Assembly: GCF_900102695.1 (NCBI RefSeq)
Contig: NZ_FMVW01000008.1
Coordinates: forward strand, 120,896 to 184,895
Direction of reading: 5' to 3'
DNA: 64,000 bases
From: Afifella marina DSM 2698
GTDB taxonomy: Bacteria > Pseudomonadota > Alphaproteobacteria > Rhizobiales > Afifellaceae
Shown: positions 28,078 to 37,439 of the stretch, one piece after another
Position numbering within the stretch: position 1 is the stretch's first letter
Layout: every line of letters starts with the position of its first letter
Program-made: the position numbers and the translations under genes
Notes under the pieces: generated by a model
Database searches by the model: none
The model's input: the letters and a program-made list of their open reading frames with translations, nothing else
Told to the model about the DNA's origin: nothing

Positions 28078-28674
28078 TCACACGCTGTCAGACCCTGGAT
28101 GCGCGATATCCCGCAGAGCAAGGCCCATGGCGATCCACGCCGAGCCGATCACGATCAGATCGACGGCAAGGAAGATGCCAAGGGCCCAAAGGCTCGAAGC
28201 AGGCCAGCCGATCAGGATGACGACGCCGATGAGAATGGTGAGAAGGCCGGAAGCGAGGACATATCCCCACCGCCTCTGCGGGCGCATCGAGAATGCGAGA
28301 AAGGTGCGCACGCCGCCGGCGAAGATCAGCACCATGCCAAGAAGCCAGGTCAGGATCACCGCGGCGAACAATGGCGCCACGAAAATCATCGCAGCGGCAA
28401 CGACATAGAGCGCGCCAATCAGGATCCATAGGAAGAAGCGCGACCAGCGTCGCGACTGGATGCCATGGGCCACCTCGGCAAAGCCTGAGAGCAGCATCAT
28501 GAAGCCGATCAAGTAGACGCTGGCAACGGTCGCCGTCACGATAGCGATCAGGCCCAAAAACCCGCCGATCAGTGCGATCGCGCCGAAGGCTACGAGCCAG
28601 CCCCAGCGTTCGGCCAGCGTTTCCTGCATTTCGCGGCCTCTCGGGTCGCGGCCGCCAAAATCGCTTTCATACAT
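28078..28674 (-). CDS. HdeD family membrane protein (DUF308)
   Basis: The 198-residue protein is almost entirely hydrophobic, with six predicted helices: [59 protein letters not shown] and more. The pattern of helix pairs and [14 protein letters not shown] loop is typical of HdeD, linked in E. coli to acid resistance at high cell density. ATG at 28674 is preferred because of GGAG six bases upstream. The gene is divergent from hemF. Confidence 0.88.
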   Translation of the reverse strand: MYESDFGGRDPRGREMQETLAERWGWLVAFGAIALIGGFLGLIAIVTATVASVYLIGFMMLLSGFAEVAHGIQSRRWSRFFLWILIGALYVVAAAMIFVAPLFAAVILTWLLGMVLIFAGGVRTFLAFSMRPQRRWGYVLASGLLTILIGVVILIGWPASSLWALGIFLAVDLIVIGSAWIAMGLALRDIAHPGSDSV

Positions 28675-28763
28675 GGCAATCTCCATATCTTCGCGTTGCC
28701 AGAAGGAACTCAAGCCACGCAGTTCGGTTGCCGCGATCAAAGCCATGCTTTAAGCGCGAGACA

Positions 28764-29711
28764 ATGAGCCGCAACATGCACCTTTACCGGCCGGATCTCG
28801 ACGCTCTCAGCGTACCGGACGACATCGATGCCAAAAAGGCAGAAGCCCGCGCCTGGTTCGAGGCCCTTCGCGACACGATTTGCAGTCGGCTGGAGGCCCT
28901 GGAAGATGCCGTGCCGGAGGACGCCGCCGGCGAGGCACCTGCCGGCCGCTTCGAGCGCACGCCGTGGGATCGGAGCGACCATTCCGGTGCGGCCGGAGGT
29001 GGCGGTGTCATGTCGGTGATGCACGGACGCGTCTTCGAAAAGGCCGGCGTCCATTGCTCGACCGTCTTCGGGGAATTCGCGCCAGAGTTTCGCGGGCAGA
29101 TCCCCGGCGCCGACGAAGATCCGCGTTTCTGGGCCTCCGGCATTTCTTTGATCGTGCATCCGCGCAACCCGCATGTGCCGGCCGCACATATGAACACGCG
29201 CATGGTGGTGACAAGCCGCCAATGGTTCGGCGGCGGAGCCGATCTGACGCCGGTCCTTGACGAACGGCGGAGCCAGGACGATCCGGACAGCCGCGATTTT
29301 CATGCCGCAATGGAAGTCGCCTGCCGAAGCCACACGGAAGTCGATTATCCGCGTCTCAAGACGTGGTGCGACGATTACTTTTACCTTCCCCACCGCGACG
29401 AGGCGCGCGGCATCGGCGGCATCTTCTTCGACTATTTGAATTCCGGCAGCGGCAGCGAGGTCGGCTGGAAAGCCGATTTCCATTTCGTGCAAAAAGTGGG
29501 TCAGGCCTTCGCCGACATCTATCCGAAGCTCGTGGAACGCAACTTTGCGACACCCTGGAGCGAGACCGAGCGCGAGGAGCAGCTCGTTCGCAGGGGACGC
29601 TATGTCGAATTCAATCTGCTCTACGACCGGGGCACGATTTTCGGGCTCAAGACGGGAGGCAACGTCGCCTCCATCCTGTCGTCGATGCCACCCAAGGTTC
29701 GTTGGCCGTAA
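28764..29711 (+). CDS. hemF: Oxygen-dependent coproporphyrinogen III oxidase
   Basis: HemF decarboxylates coproporphyrinogen III to protoporphyrinogen IX with O2 in haem (and, where present, chlorophyll) synthesis. The 315-residue sequence has the family motifs [50 protein letters not shown], and the terminal [20 protein letters not shown]. The frame is open further upstream, but conserved sequence begins at 28764. Confidence 0.96.
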   Translation: MSRNMHLYRPDLDALSVPDDIDAKKAEARAWFEALRDTICSRLEALEDAVPEDAAGEAPAGRFERTPWDRSDHSGAAGGGGVMSVMHGRVFEKAGVHCSTVFGEFAPEFRGQIPGADEDPRFWASGISLIVHPRNPHVPAAHMNTRMVVTSRQWFGGGADLTPVLDERRSQDDPDSRDFHAAMEVACRSHTEVDYPRLKTWCDDYFYLPHRDEARGIGGIFFDYLNSGSGSEVGWKADFHFVQKVGQAFADIYPKLVERNFATPWSETEREEQLVRRGRYVEFNLLYDRGTIFGLKTGGNVASILSSMPPKVRWP

Positions 29712-29879
29712 GGCCTCCTCATGCGGCTTTCAGGGGATGTCCTCTGCCTCGGGCGGCCTGCGTTTGATGACGAGATGCGACTATAGGCACGTCTTGCGGC
29801 ATTGAATCCGCCAAACGATCGCTCACATTGAAGAGTGCGTCGGCAGCAAGTCCGGCGCCATCAAGGCAAGGAGGAAGCC

Positions 29880-30053
29880 ATGAAAACGATCACCTGTGGG
29901 GAACTCGTTCCCGGCTGCACCTACAAGGCCCGCGCGGAAACGGAAGCGGAGCTTCTGCAGAAGGTTTCCGAGCATGTGCGCACCGCCCATCCTGGGATGG
30001 AGATGACGCCGAAGATGGTGGAAAAGGTCAAAGCCAAGGTGCACGAGGAATAG
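29880..30053 (+). CDS. DUF1059 domain small protein
   Basis: The 57-residue protein starts MKTITCGELVPGCTYKARAE and contains the conserved Cys pair, with a helical second half (LLQKVSEHVRTAHPGMEM). This matches the DUF1059 family, whose function is unknown. A strong Shine-Dalgarno (AGGAGGAA) precedes the ATG. It is convergent with the CCA transferase gene. Confidence 0.85.
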   Translation: MKTITCGELVPGCTYKARAETEAELLQKVSEHVRTAHPGMEMTPKMVEKVKAKVHEE

Positions 30054-30098
30054 TCGTCCTCGCACGACGACCTTCTCGATTGATGCCTCTGAGAGGCC

Positions 30099-30126
30099 CG
30101 GCACCGCACGAGCGAATGCGGTGCCG
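30099..30126. terminator. Hairpin between DUF1059 gene and CCA transferase gene
   Basis: CGGCACCGCA (30099-30108) pairs perfectly with TGCGGTGCCG (30117-30126) across an eight-base loop in the convergent intergenic gap. No T-run follows on either strand, so termination is likely but would be atypical. Confidence 0.5.
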
Positions 30127-30134
30127 CTATGCCG

Positions 30135-31367
30135 TCATTGCCGGCGAGCCAAGGCCAGAAGCTCTTCGCGACTGATCGCGAAATCAACCTCGAGCCAACG
30201 TTCTTCCAGCTCGTTCAGAAGTTTGCCGAGTTCCGGGCCGGGTTGATAACCTGCGGCAAGGAGATCCTTGCCGGTCAGCGGAAATGTCGGCCGCTCATAA
30301 TCGCGCACGAAGGCGAGCTGGCGCTTGCGAGCCGCGACCGCCCTTTCGTCGTCCTTCTCCATATCGCGAGCCAGTGCCAAAAACAGTCGGTCCGTGAGAG
30401 CGCGGCGGCCCGAAGAATACGCCCGGCGTGCCAGCAACGCGTCGGAAAGCTCGCTCTCCGGCTCGGGCGTCTCAGCCCAGGAGACCAGGCGCTCCGTTTC
30501 CTTTCGCGCCAGACGCAGACGGCTTGCCAGCTGATCGATGCGCGAGCGGTGTGGTGGGATGATCGCCATAAGCCTCAAGAGCGGATCGGGCGGGATTTCC
30601 TCGGCACGTTCGGCGGCAACCACCCGCTCGATCGCATCGATGCCCCAATTTTCCGGAAGAGCCTTGTCGAGCGTTCCGGTGATGCGCATCCAGCGTAGGG
30701 CGCGCGAAGGGTCTGGCGCGGCGAGCAGCCTTTTCAATTCCGACCAGACACGCTCCGCCGAGAGCACGGCAATACCGGCCTTCAGCCGAGAAGACGCTTT
30801 CAGCCCTTCGGCATCGGGCCGCCCATCCCCATACCAGGCGAAAAAGCGAAAGAACCGAAGAATGCGTAGATAATCCTCGCGGATGCGCTCTTCGGGATCG
30901 CCGACAAAGCGGATATTGCGTGCGGCGAGATCTGGGTAGCCGCCAAGAGGGTCGAAGACGTGGCCGCTCGCGTCGCAGTAAAGCGCGTTCAGCGTAAAAT
31001 CGCGTCGGCCTGCATCTTCGGCCCAATCGTCCGTGAAGCGCACGACTGCATGGCGGCCGTCGGTTTCCACATCCGCCCGCAGCGTCGTCACTTCGAAAGG
31101 GTGACCTTCGGCGATCACCGTCACCGTGCCGTGCTCGATGCCGGTCGGCACGCTTTTCAGCCCCGCATCTTCCGCCGCCGCCACGACGTCTTCGGGCAGC
31201 AAAATTGTCGCCATGTCGATGTCGCCGACGGGCTCCCCCAGAAGTGCATTGCGCACGGCGCCCCCGACGATGCGCGTCGCCCCCTCCTCGCTTTTCAAGG
31301 CGTGCATCACCCGCTTCAACGCCGGCGCCTCGAGAAAGGGATGGCCGGCAAGGCTCGGCAGTTTCAA
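30135..31367 (-). CDS. CCA tRNA nucleotidyltransferase
   Basis: This 410-residue class II nucleotidyltransferase adds or repairs the CCA end of tRNAs (or acts as poly(A) polymerase in related members). The head domain shows TRIVGGAVRNALLGEPVGDI with the catalytic DxD in DIDMAT, then TDDWAEDAGRRDFTLNALY and ERIREDYLRILRFFRFFAWY. The ATG overlaps the Nudix gene stop by four bases, and it is the last gene of a minus-strand trio. Confidence 0.93.
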   Translation of the reverse strand: MKLPSLAGHPFLEAPALKRVMHALKSEEGATRIVGGAVRNALLGEPVGDIDMATILLPEDVVAAAEDAGLKSVPTGIEHGTVTVIAEGHPFEVTTLRADVETDGRHAVVRFTDDWAEDAGRRDFTLNALYCDASGHVFDPLGGYPDLAARNIRFVGDPEERIREDYLRILRFFRFFAWYGDGRPDAEGLKASSRLKAGIAVLSAERVWSELKRLLAAPDPSRALRWMRITGTLDKALPENWGIDAIERVVAAERAEEIPPDPLLRLMAIIPPHRSRIDQLASRLRLARKETERLVSWAETPEPESELSDALLARRAYSSGRRALTDRLFLALARDMEKDDERAVAARKRQLAFVRDYERPTFPLTGKDLLAAGYQPGPELGKLLNELEERWLEVDFAISREELLALARRQ

Positions 31368-32011
31368 ATCTTCTCTCCATAAAGCTCTTCGGCGAGCATC
31401 CTGATGATGCCGGCCGTCACGCCCCAGATGTATCGGTCCTGCCAGGGCATCTCGAAAAAGTTGCGCGCACGGCCTTGCCAGATGCGGCTCTTCTTACGGT
31501 GGTTGCTTGAATCCATCAAAAAGGCGAGCGGCGTCTCGAATGCGGCCGCCACCTCATGCGGATTGAGGCTGAGCGGCATACCCGGCCTCACGACCGCCAA
31601 GACCGGGGCAATGCGAAATCCTGACGCCGTGAGATAATCCGGCGCGCGCAGAACCACTTCGACGGCCGAACGCGGCAGACCGATCTCTTCTTCGGTCTCG
31701 CGCAGTGCCGCTTCCTCGGCGGTCTCCCCGGGATCGATCTTGCCGCCCGGAAAGGCGACCTGTCCGGCATGGCTGCTCAAGCGCTCGGTGCGCTGGGTCA
31801 GAATCACCCTCGCTTCACCCGGGTAATCGACGACGGGAACGAGAACCGCCGCATCGCGCCGCTTCATCGCCGCGAACATGGTGGCAAGCTCGGGATTGAT
31901 GCTATGGTCGCCATATTCGCGCGGGGCATGGGCCTCCGTCGTGAAAGCGTTTTCGGCGCGGCGGCGAAATTCGTCCGCCGTATAAGGAATCGTTTCCTTC
32001 AAAGAGATCAT
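31364..32011 (-). CDS. CoA pyrophosphatase, Nudix family
   Basis: The 215-residue protein has the Nudix box GGKIDPGETAEEAALRETEE followed by EIGL, plus the CoA-pyrophosphatase features LTQRTERLSSHAGQVAFPGG. It should hydrolyse CoA or its oxidised derivatives to 4'-phosphopantetheine and ADP. Start and stop overlap those of its neighbours by four bases each, so DUF1285, this gene and the CCA transferase are co-translated. Confidence 0.92.
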   Translation of the reverse strand: MISLKETIPYTADEFRRRAENAFTTEAHAPREYGDHSINPELATMFAAMKRRDAAVLVPVVDYPGEARVILTQRTERLSSHAGQVAFPGGKIDPGETAEEAALRETEEEIGLPRSAVEVVLRAPDYLTASGFRIAPVLAVVRPGMPLSLNPHEVAAAFETPLAFLMDSSNHRKKSRIWQGRARNFFEMPWQDRYIWGVTAGIIRMLAEELYGEKI

Positions 32012-32613
32012 CCTGCGCCGTCTTCGGAGATGTCCGGCAGAGAGAAGAACGTCCCCGCCGATATAAGGCCAAGAGCGCCTTTTCGCTCCTGCGCCAGGTC
32101 GACGAGGTCGTGCGTGAGGGCACGCGTCAGAAGCGCCTCCAGGCCCGCCCGCACGGTCACATAGGGTTTCACACCAAGCGTCTGCGGCTCGATTGCGAAT
32201 CGGATGGGATGCTCGGCATCCGCCGTGACGACGTCGTCGACATTGGTTCGGAAGGTGAGCCTTCGCTCATCCGCCTCTCCGTCCACAGCCATTTCGACGG
32301 CGAGAAAGGGCGCATCATCGACATGGATGCCGACCTTCTCCACGGGTGTCACCAGCACATACTCCCCGTCCGGCTCGCGTCTCATCACCGAGGCGAAAAG
32401 ACGAACGAGCGCCGGCCGCGTAATCGGTGTGCCCATATAGAACCAGGTTCCATCCGCAGCGATGCGCATGTCGATGACCCCACAATGGGGCGGATCCCAC
32501 TTCTCCACCGGGCGCGCGGGGGCTCCTTCGCCGGCGCGGCGCATGAGCTCGGCGAGGCCCGGCGGCAGTTCACCTTTCTTTGTTCCTCTTTCCATCGCCC
32601 CGTTCCGGTCCAT
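32008..32613 (-). CDS. DUF1285 domain-containing protein
   Basis: The 201-residue soluble protein carries the DUF1285 pattern: DPPHCGVIDMRIAADGTWFY, GTPITRPALVRLFASVMRRE, EYVLVTPVEKVGIHVDDAPF. Function is unknown. It is the first gene of the minus-strand trio and is divergent from the MoxR operon 109 bases away. Confidence 0.88.
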   Translation of the reverse strand: MDRNGAMERGTKKGELPPGLAELMRRAGEGAPARPVEKWDPPHCGVIDMRIAADGTWFYMGTPITRPALVRLFASVMRREPDGEYVLVTPVEKVGIHVDDAPFLAVEMAVDGEADERRLTFRTNVDDVVTADAEHPIRFAIEPQTLGVKPYVTVRAGLEALLTRALTHDLVDLAQERKGALGLISAGTFFSLPDISEDGAG

Positions 32614-32722
32614 CTCTTAATCTGTAAAGGCTGAGATCTCTTCGCCCCCGGCATGACACAATCGGCCATGAAAACGAAGGTGTGGGGCAGATGCGGCAAC
32701 CGGCAACCACGGATCAGGCCTA

Positions 32723-33727
32723 ATGAGTGCAATGACGCAGCCAGAAACCAATTCGGACGACATCGTCCGCGAGGCGGAAAAGACCGTCGACCTGCTCGGT
32801 CAGGTGCGCGAGGCGATCGGCCGGGTGATCTATGGTCAGGACGTCGTGGTCGAGCGGGCCCTCATCACGCTTTTGTCCGGCGGACATGGCGTCCTTGTCG
32901 GCGTGCCAGGCCTTGCCAAGACCAAGCTCGTGGAAACGCTTGGCACCGTTCTCGGGCTGCATGCCCGCCGCATTCAGTTCACGCCGGATCTGATGCCCTC
33001 CGATATTCTCGGCGCGGAAGTTCTGGAAGAAAGCGGCGACGGACGACGCGCCTTCCGTTTCATCCAAGGACCGATCTTCGCTCAGCTTCTCATGGCCGAC
33101 GAAATCAACCGCGCCAGCCCGCGAACGCAATCGGCGCTGCTCCAGGCCATGCAGGAGCAGCATGTGACGATTGCGGGGCAACGCCACGACCTGCCGCAGC
33201 CTTTCCATGTGCTCGCGACGCAGAACCCGCTGGAGCAGGAAGGCACCTACCCCCTGCCCGAGGCCCAGCTCGACCGATTCTTGATGCAGATCGATATCCT
33301 CTATCCCGATCTTCAATCGGAAAGGCGGATGCTGCTCGAGACGACCGGCGCCCACAATGCGGTGACGGAGACCGTCCTCGACGCCGAGCAATTGATGGCG
33401 ATCCAATCGCTGGTGCGCCGCATGCCGGTCGGCGACGGCATCATTGATACGATCCTGAAACTGGTGCGCTCCGTGCGCCCCGATGAAGCACAGCCGGAAA
33501 TGGCCGACCGCATCGCCTGGGGGCCGGGCCCGCGCGCTAGTCAGGCGTTGATGGTGACGGTTCGCGCTCGCGCCCTTCTCGACGGCCGCCTTGCGCCCTC
33601 GCTCGACGACGTCGAAGCACTGGCTCTGCCGATCCTGCAGCACCGGATGGCCGTCACCTTCGCAGCGCGCGCCGATGGCATGAGCGTCCAGGACATCATT
33701 CGTCGGGCCATCGAGCAGGCCCTCTGA
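32723..33727 (+). CDS. MoxR family AAA+ ATPase
   Basis: MoxR ATPases are chaperone-like AAA+ proteins that work with VWA-domain partners, often in metal insertion or envelope stress. The 334-residue sequence has Walker A GVPGLAKTKLVETLG, Walker B FAQLLMADEINRASPRTQSA and sensor region ATQNPLEQEGTYPLPEAQLD. It is the first gene of a four-gene operon with DUF58 and two giant membrane proteins. Confidence 0.95.
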   Translation: MSAMTQPETNSDDIVREAEKTVDLLGQVREAIGRVIYGQDVVVERALITLLSGGHGVLVGVPGLAKTKLVETLGTVLGLHARRIQFTPDLMPSDILGAEVLEESGDGRRAFRFIQGPIFAQLLMADEINRASPRTQSALLQAMQEQHVTIAGQRHDLPQPFHVLATQNPLEQEGTYPLPEAQLDRFLMQIDILYPDLQSERRMLLETTGAHNAVTETVLDAEQLMAIQSLVRRMPVGDGIIDTILKLVRSVRPDEAQPEMADRIAWGPGPRASQALMVTVRARALLDGRLAPSLDDVEALALPILQHRMAVTFAARADGMSVQDIIRRAIEQAL

Positions 33728-33732
33728 CGCCG

Positions 33733-34632
33733 ATGGCAGCCGGCGCTCCCTCTCATCACACCGGATCGGTCGCCGACGCGCGAAGCCTCGCCGCACGCCT
33801 GCCCGACCTTCTGGTCGCTGCGCATCGCGTGGCCGCCAATGCGATGTTCGGATCGCATGGCAGGCGCAGGCCGGGAACCGGCGAGACGTTCTGGCAATAC
33901 CGCTCCTATCAGCCCGGCGAACCGGCGAAGCGTATCGACTGGCGACGATCCGCGCGCGACCATCACCTTTTCGTCCGCGAACGCGAATGGGAGGCCGTAC
34001 AGACGGTCTGGCTGTGGCCCGACCTTTCGCCCTCCATGCGCTTTCGCTCGCGGCTTGCGACACAGGAAAAGGCCGAGCGCGCGCTTATCCTGGTTCTGGC
34101 GCTTGCCGAGCTTCTGGGGCGTGGGGGCGAACGTGTCGGGATCCCGGGGCTTGTTCCCGCCCGACCCGGACGCGACCTGCCGGAGCGCTTTGCCGAAGCG
34201 TTTCTGCGTGGCGACCTTGCCGAAGACTGGCCGACAACGGCGCCGATCAAGCCCCTTTCCGACGTCGTCATCGTCAGCGATTTTCTCACCGATCCTGAGA
34301 CGATCCACGATCGTTTCCGTCACGCAGGGGAGAAAACGGCCCGTTTGCACCTTTTGCAAATTCTCGATCCGGCCGAAGAGACTTTTCCCTATGGCGGTCG
34401 CCTTGAATTCGAAGATCCGGAGACCGGCGGCACCTGGCTCGCCGAGCGGGCCGATCTTCTCAAGGAGGGCTACCGCGCCAGGCTTCTCGCGCATCGCGAC
34501 GAGATCGCCCGCCTCGCACAACGAGCCGGCTTTTCCTTCAGCGTGCACCATACGGACCGTCCCGCCTCGGAAGGGCTTCTCGTTCTGCAATCGAGCCTTG
34601 CCGGCCCGAGCGAACGGCGCTTGAGCGCATGA
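33733..34632 (+). CDS. DUF58 domain-containing protein
   Basis: The 299-residue protein contains the DUF58 motif with GETFWQYRSYQPGEPAKRID and a degenerate VWA-like region (VQTVWLWPDLSPSMRFRS). DUF58 proteins are the standard partners of MoxR ATPases. It begins five bases after moxR and overlaps the next gene by four bases. No TM helices are visible, so it should sit in the cytoplasm at the membrane. Confidence 0.93.
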   Translation: MAAGAPSHHTGSVADARSLAARLPDLLVAAHRVAANAMFGSHGRRRPGTGETFWQYRSYQPGEPAKRIDWRRSARDHHLFVREREWEAVQTVWLWPDLSPSMRFRSRLATQEKAERALILVLALAELLGRGGERVGIPGLVPARPGRDLPERFAEAFLRGDLAEDWPTTAPIKPLSDVVIVSDFLTDPETIHDRFRHAGEKTARLHLLQILDPAEETFPYGGRLEFEDPETGGTWLAERADLLKEGYRARLLAHRDEIARLAQRAGFSFSVHHTDRPASEGLLVLQSSLAGPSERRLSA

Positions 34633-37439
34633 TCGCCAATTTCGCGTTTCTCTCGCCCTGGATGCTTGCGGCTTTCGCCGCACTGCCGCTCTTGTGGTTC
34701 ATCCTGCGCCTCACGCCGCCTCGGCCGACGCGGGAGATCTTTCCTCCGACCCGCATCCTCTTCGGCATCCAGGAAGAGCAGCGAACGCCGCGGCGGACCC
34801 CCTGGTGGCTGACCGCGCTTCGGCTTTTGCTTGCTGCCCTCGTCATCCTGGCTCTCGCGAGGCCTGCGCTGCAGCCCTCCGCCAATCTCGCAGAAACGCG
34901 GCAAGGCCCGCTCCTCATCGTCCTCGACAATGGCTGGGACAGCGCGCCGGACTTTGCGACGCGCCGCGACGTCGCCGCCAGGCTGATCGACGAGGCCGGA
35001 CGGGACGACCGCCCGGTCGCCATCGCGGCAAGTGCCGGCGAGGCCAACGCCAATCTCGCGCCAACCTCCTCTAGCGAGGCGACGAGACGTCTCGCCGCGA
35101 TCGAGCCCGAACCCTTCCCCGCCAACCGCCAGGCGCTTGCGGACAGGCTCGCCCAGCTCTTCCCGGCCGGCTCCGCGGAAGTCGTGTGGATCGGCTCGGT
35201 TCTCGACGGCGGTGATGGCGGCAGCTTCGCGGCCGCGCTTCAGAACATCGATGCGGACCCGCTCCTCATTACGGCCCCCACCGCGCTCTCCGTCCTGCGT
35301 CCGCCCCGCAATGCCGCAGACCGCGCCGACGTGCGCGTGAGCCGCATCGGGCCGGCGGCAGGGATCACACTCGCCGGCTTCGACAGCGAGGGGCGCCGTC
35401 TCGTCGATACCCAGACGAACCTTGCAGCCAACACCGATACGGACGTGGAAATTCAGCTTCCGACCGAGATGCGCAACGAGATCGCGCGGTTTGAAATCGT
35501 CGGCGCGGAGAGCGCGGGTGCCGTGCAACTCCTCGACGGACGCTGGCGCCGCAAATCCGTCGGCCTGATCGCCGGAGAAGCGGGCGATGCCGCGCAACCG
35601 CTTCTTGCCCCCCTCACCTATGTGGAGCGGGCTCTGTCGCCTTATACGGACATCAAAGAGCAAAGCGGAGAAACCTCGCCCCAGGCGATCGACAAGCTTC
35701 TGACTGCGGGCGTCTCCGTGCTCGTCCTCACCCAGACAGGCAATCTGCCGCCGGAGACCGTCGACAAGCTGCGCCGGTGGATTGCGGCCGGCGGAACGCT
35801 GCTGCGCTTCGCGAGCCCGAATATCGGCGCGAGCGATCCTGAGCTTCTGCCTGTTGAACTTCGCGAAGGCGAGCGCGCACTCGGCGGTTCGCTTTCCTGG
35901 GAAGAACCACAGGCGATCGGGCGGCTTTCGCCGGAAAGCCCCTTCCGGGCCATCGAAATCCCGGCCGATGTGCGCATCCGTCGCCAGATCTTGGCGGAGC
36001 CGCGCTCGCTGCCGCAGGCCGAGACCTGGGCGGAGCTTTCCGACGGCACGCCCCTCATCACGGCCGTCACACGCGGTCAGGGCCGCATCATCCTCTTCCA
36101 TGTGACCGCAGATCCCCGCTGGTCGAACCTGCCGATCTCCGGCGCCTTCGTCGACATGCTGCGTGCGATCGTCGATACGGCCAAGCCTGCCGTCCGCCTG
36201 CAGCCGGAGAATGCGGCTTCCGGGGACGCCGTACCGACGCCCGCACGCGCACCTTCGCGCAGTTCGCCCTGGAAACCCGCCTCGGTGCTTGACGGCTACG
36301 GACGCCTGCGCCCGCCGGGATCAAAGGCCGCTCTCGTCGCGGACATCGATGCGGCAGCCGCAAGCGCCATCACGCCCCCGGGCCTCTACGAGCGCGGCGG
36401 CGATATTCGCGCCCTGAATACGGTGACGGACGAAACGGACCTGACCCCTCTCGATCCCAGCGCCATCGGCTGGTCGGGGCGGGTCGGCTCGCTCGCGCCC
36501 GAACGGGCAAAACCTCTGTGGCCGTGGATCCTCGCCATTGCCGCGCTTCTTGCCGCGCTCGACGGTCTCGCGGTCCTAGCGCTTTCGGGCCGCCTCGTCC
36601 CGAGACGAGCGGTCACCGCCGGCTTGGTGCTGGCCGCTCTGGTCGTAATCGTTTCGCCGAACAAGGTCTCTGCGCAGGAAGTCTCAGTCGAGGAGGCGCT
36701 GGCGGGCACCCTCGAAACCAGGCTCGCCTACGTCATCACCGGCGACACGCTCGTGGACGAAACCAGCAAGGCGGGGCTCAGAGGCCTGACCGAATACCTC
36801 GCTGGACGGACCGCGCTTGAACCCGGGCAGCCGGTTGGGCTCGATCTCGCGAATGACGAACTCTCCTTTTATGCGCTCATCTACTGGCCGATGACTGCGG
36901 GACAGACGCCGCCCTCTCCGGAGGTGATGGCGAAGGTCGATGCCTATATGCAGAACGGCGGCACGATCCTCTTCGATACGCGCGACGCCGGCAATCCGAT
37001 GCCGAATTCGGCGCTCAGCGCCACGCCAGAGACGCAGGCCTTGCGGCAGATCCTCTCCGAGATCGACGTACCCGCCTTGCAGCCGGTGCCGCCCGATCAC
37101 GTTCTGACCAAGGCTTTCTATCTCCTCATCACGTTTCCCGGCCGTTGGGACCAGTCACAGCTCTGGGTGGAAGCGATCGCCGACCAGCCGGACGATACCG
37201 GACGACCGGCCCGCGGCGGCGATGGCGTCTCGCCGATCCTGATCACCGGCAACGACTTCGCCGCAGCCTGGGCGATTTCAGCCGACAACAGCTTTCTCTA
37301 CCCGACCGTTCCCGGCGACCAGCGGCAGCGTGAAATGGCGTTTCGCGCCGGCGTCAACATCGTCATGTACACCCTGACGGGGAATTACAAAGCCGATCAG
37401 GTCCACATTCCGGCGCTCTTGGAGCGCCTCGGCCAATGA
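34629..37439 (+). CDS. Large BatA-like/DUF4159 membrane protein
   Basis: This 936-residue protein starts with a BatA-type membrane region (LSPWMLAAFAALPLLWFILR, ALRLLLAALVILALARPAL), has a long extracytoplasmic stretch, two more TM segments near residues 630-680 (WPWILAIAALLAALDGLAVL, AVTAGLVLAALVVIV), and ends in a DUF4159 domain (ETRLAYVITGDTLVDETSKA, ALIYWPMTAGQTPP, GTILFDTRDAG). DUF4159 resembles a Class I glutamine amidotransferase fold. It overlaps its neighbours by four bases on each side. Function is unknown. Confidence 0.9.
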   Translation: MIANFAFLSPWMLAAFAALPLLWFILRLTPPRPTREIFPPTRILFGIQEEQRTPRRTPWWLTALRLLLAALVILALARPALQPSANLAETRQGPLLIVLDNGWDSAPDFATRRDVAARLIDEAGRDDRPVAIAASAGEANANLAPTSSSEATRRLAAIEPEPFPANRQALADRLAQLFPAGSAEVVWIGSVLDGGDGGSFAAALQNIDADPLLITAPTALSVLRPPRNAADRADVRVSRIGPAAGITLAGFDSEGRRLVDTQTNLAANTDTDVEIQLPTEMRNEIARFEIVGAESAGAVQLLDGRWRRKSVGLIAGEAGDAAQPLLAPLTYVERALSPYTDIKEQSGETSPQAIDKLLTAGVSVLVLTQTGNLPPETVDKLRRWIAAGGTLLRFASPNIGASDPELLPVELREGERALGGSLSWEEPQAIGRLSPESPFRAIEIPADVRIRRQILAEPRSLPQAETWAELSDGTPLITAVTRGQGRIILFHVTADPRWSNLPISGAFVDMLRAIVDTAKPAVRLQPENAASGDAVPTPARAPSRSSPWKPASVLDGYGRLRPPGSKAALVADIDAAAASAITPPGLYERGGDIRALNTVTDETDLTPLDPSAIGWSGRVGSLAPERAKPLWPWILAIAALLAALDGLAVLALSGRLVPRRAVTAGLVLAALVVIVSPNKVSAQEVSVEEALAGTLETRLAYVITGDTLVDETSKAGLRGLTEYLAGRTALEPGQPVGLDLANDELSFYALIYWPMTAGQTPPSPEVMAKVDAYMQNGGTILFDTRDAGNPMPNSALSATPETQALRQILSEIDVPALQPVPPDHVLTKAFYLLITFPGRWDQSQLWVEAIADQPDDTGRPARGGDGVSPILITGNDFAAAWAISADNSFLYPTVPGDQRQREMAFRAGVNIVMYTLTGNYKADQVHIPALLERLGQ

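Noticed and set aside
34470..36101. 543-codon minus frame opposite the DUF4159 gene
   Set aside because: Shadow of a well-supported gene in a tight operon.
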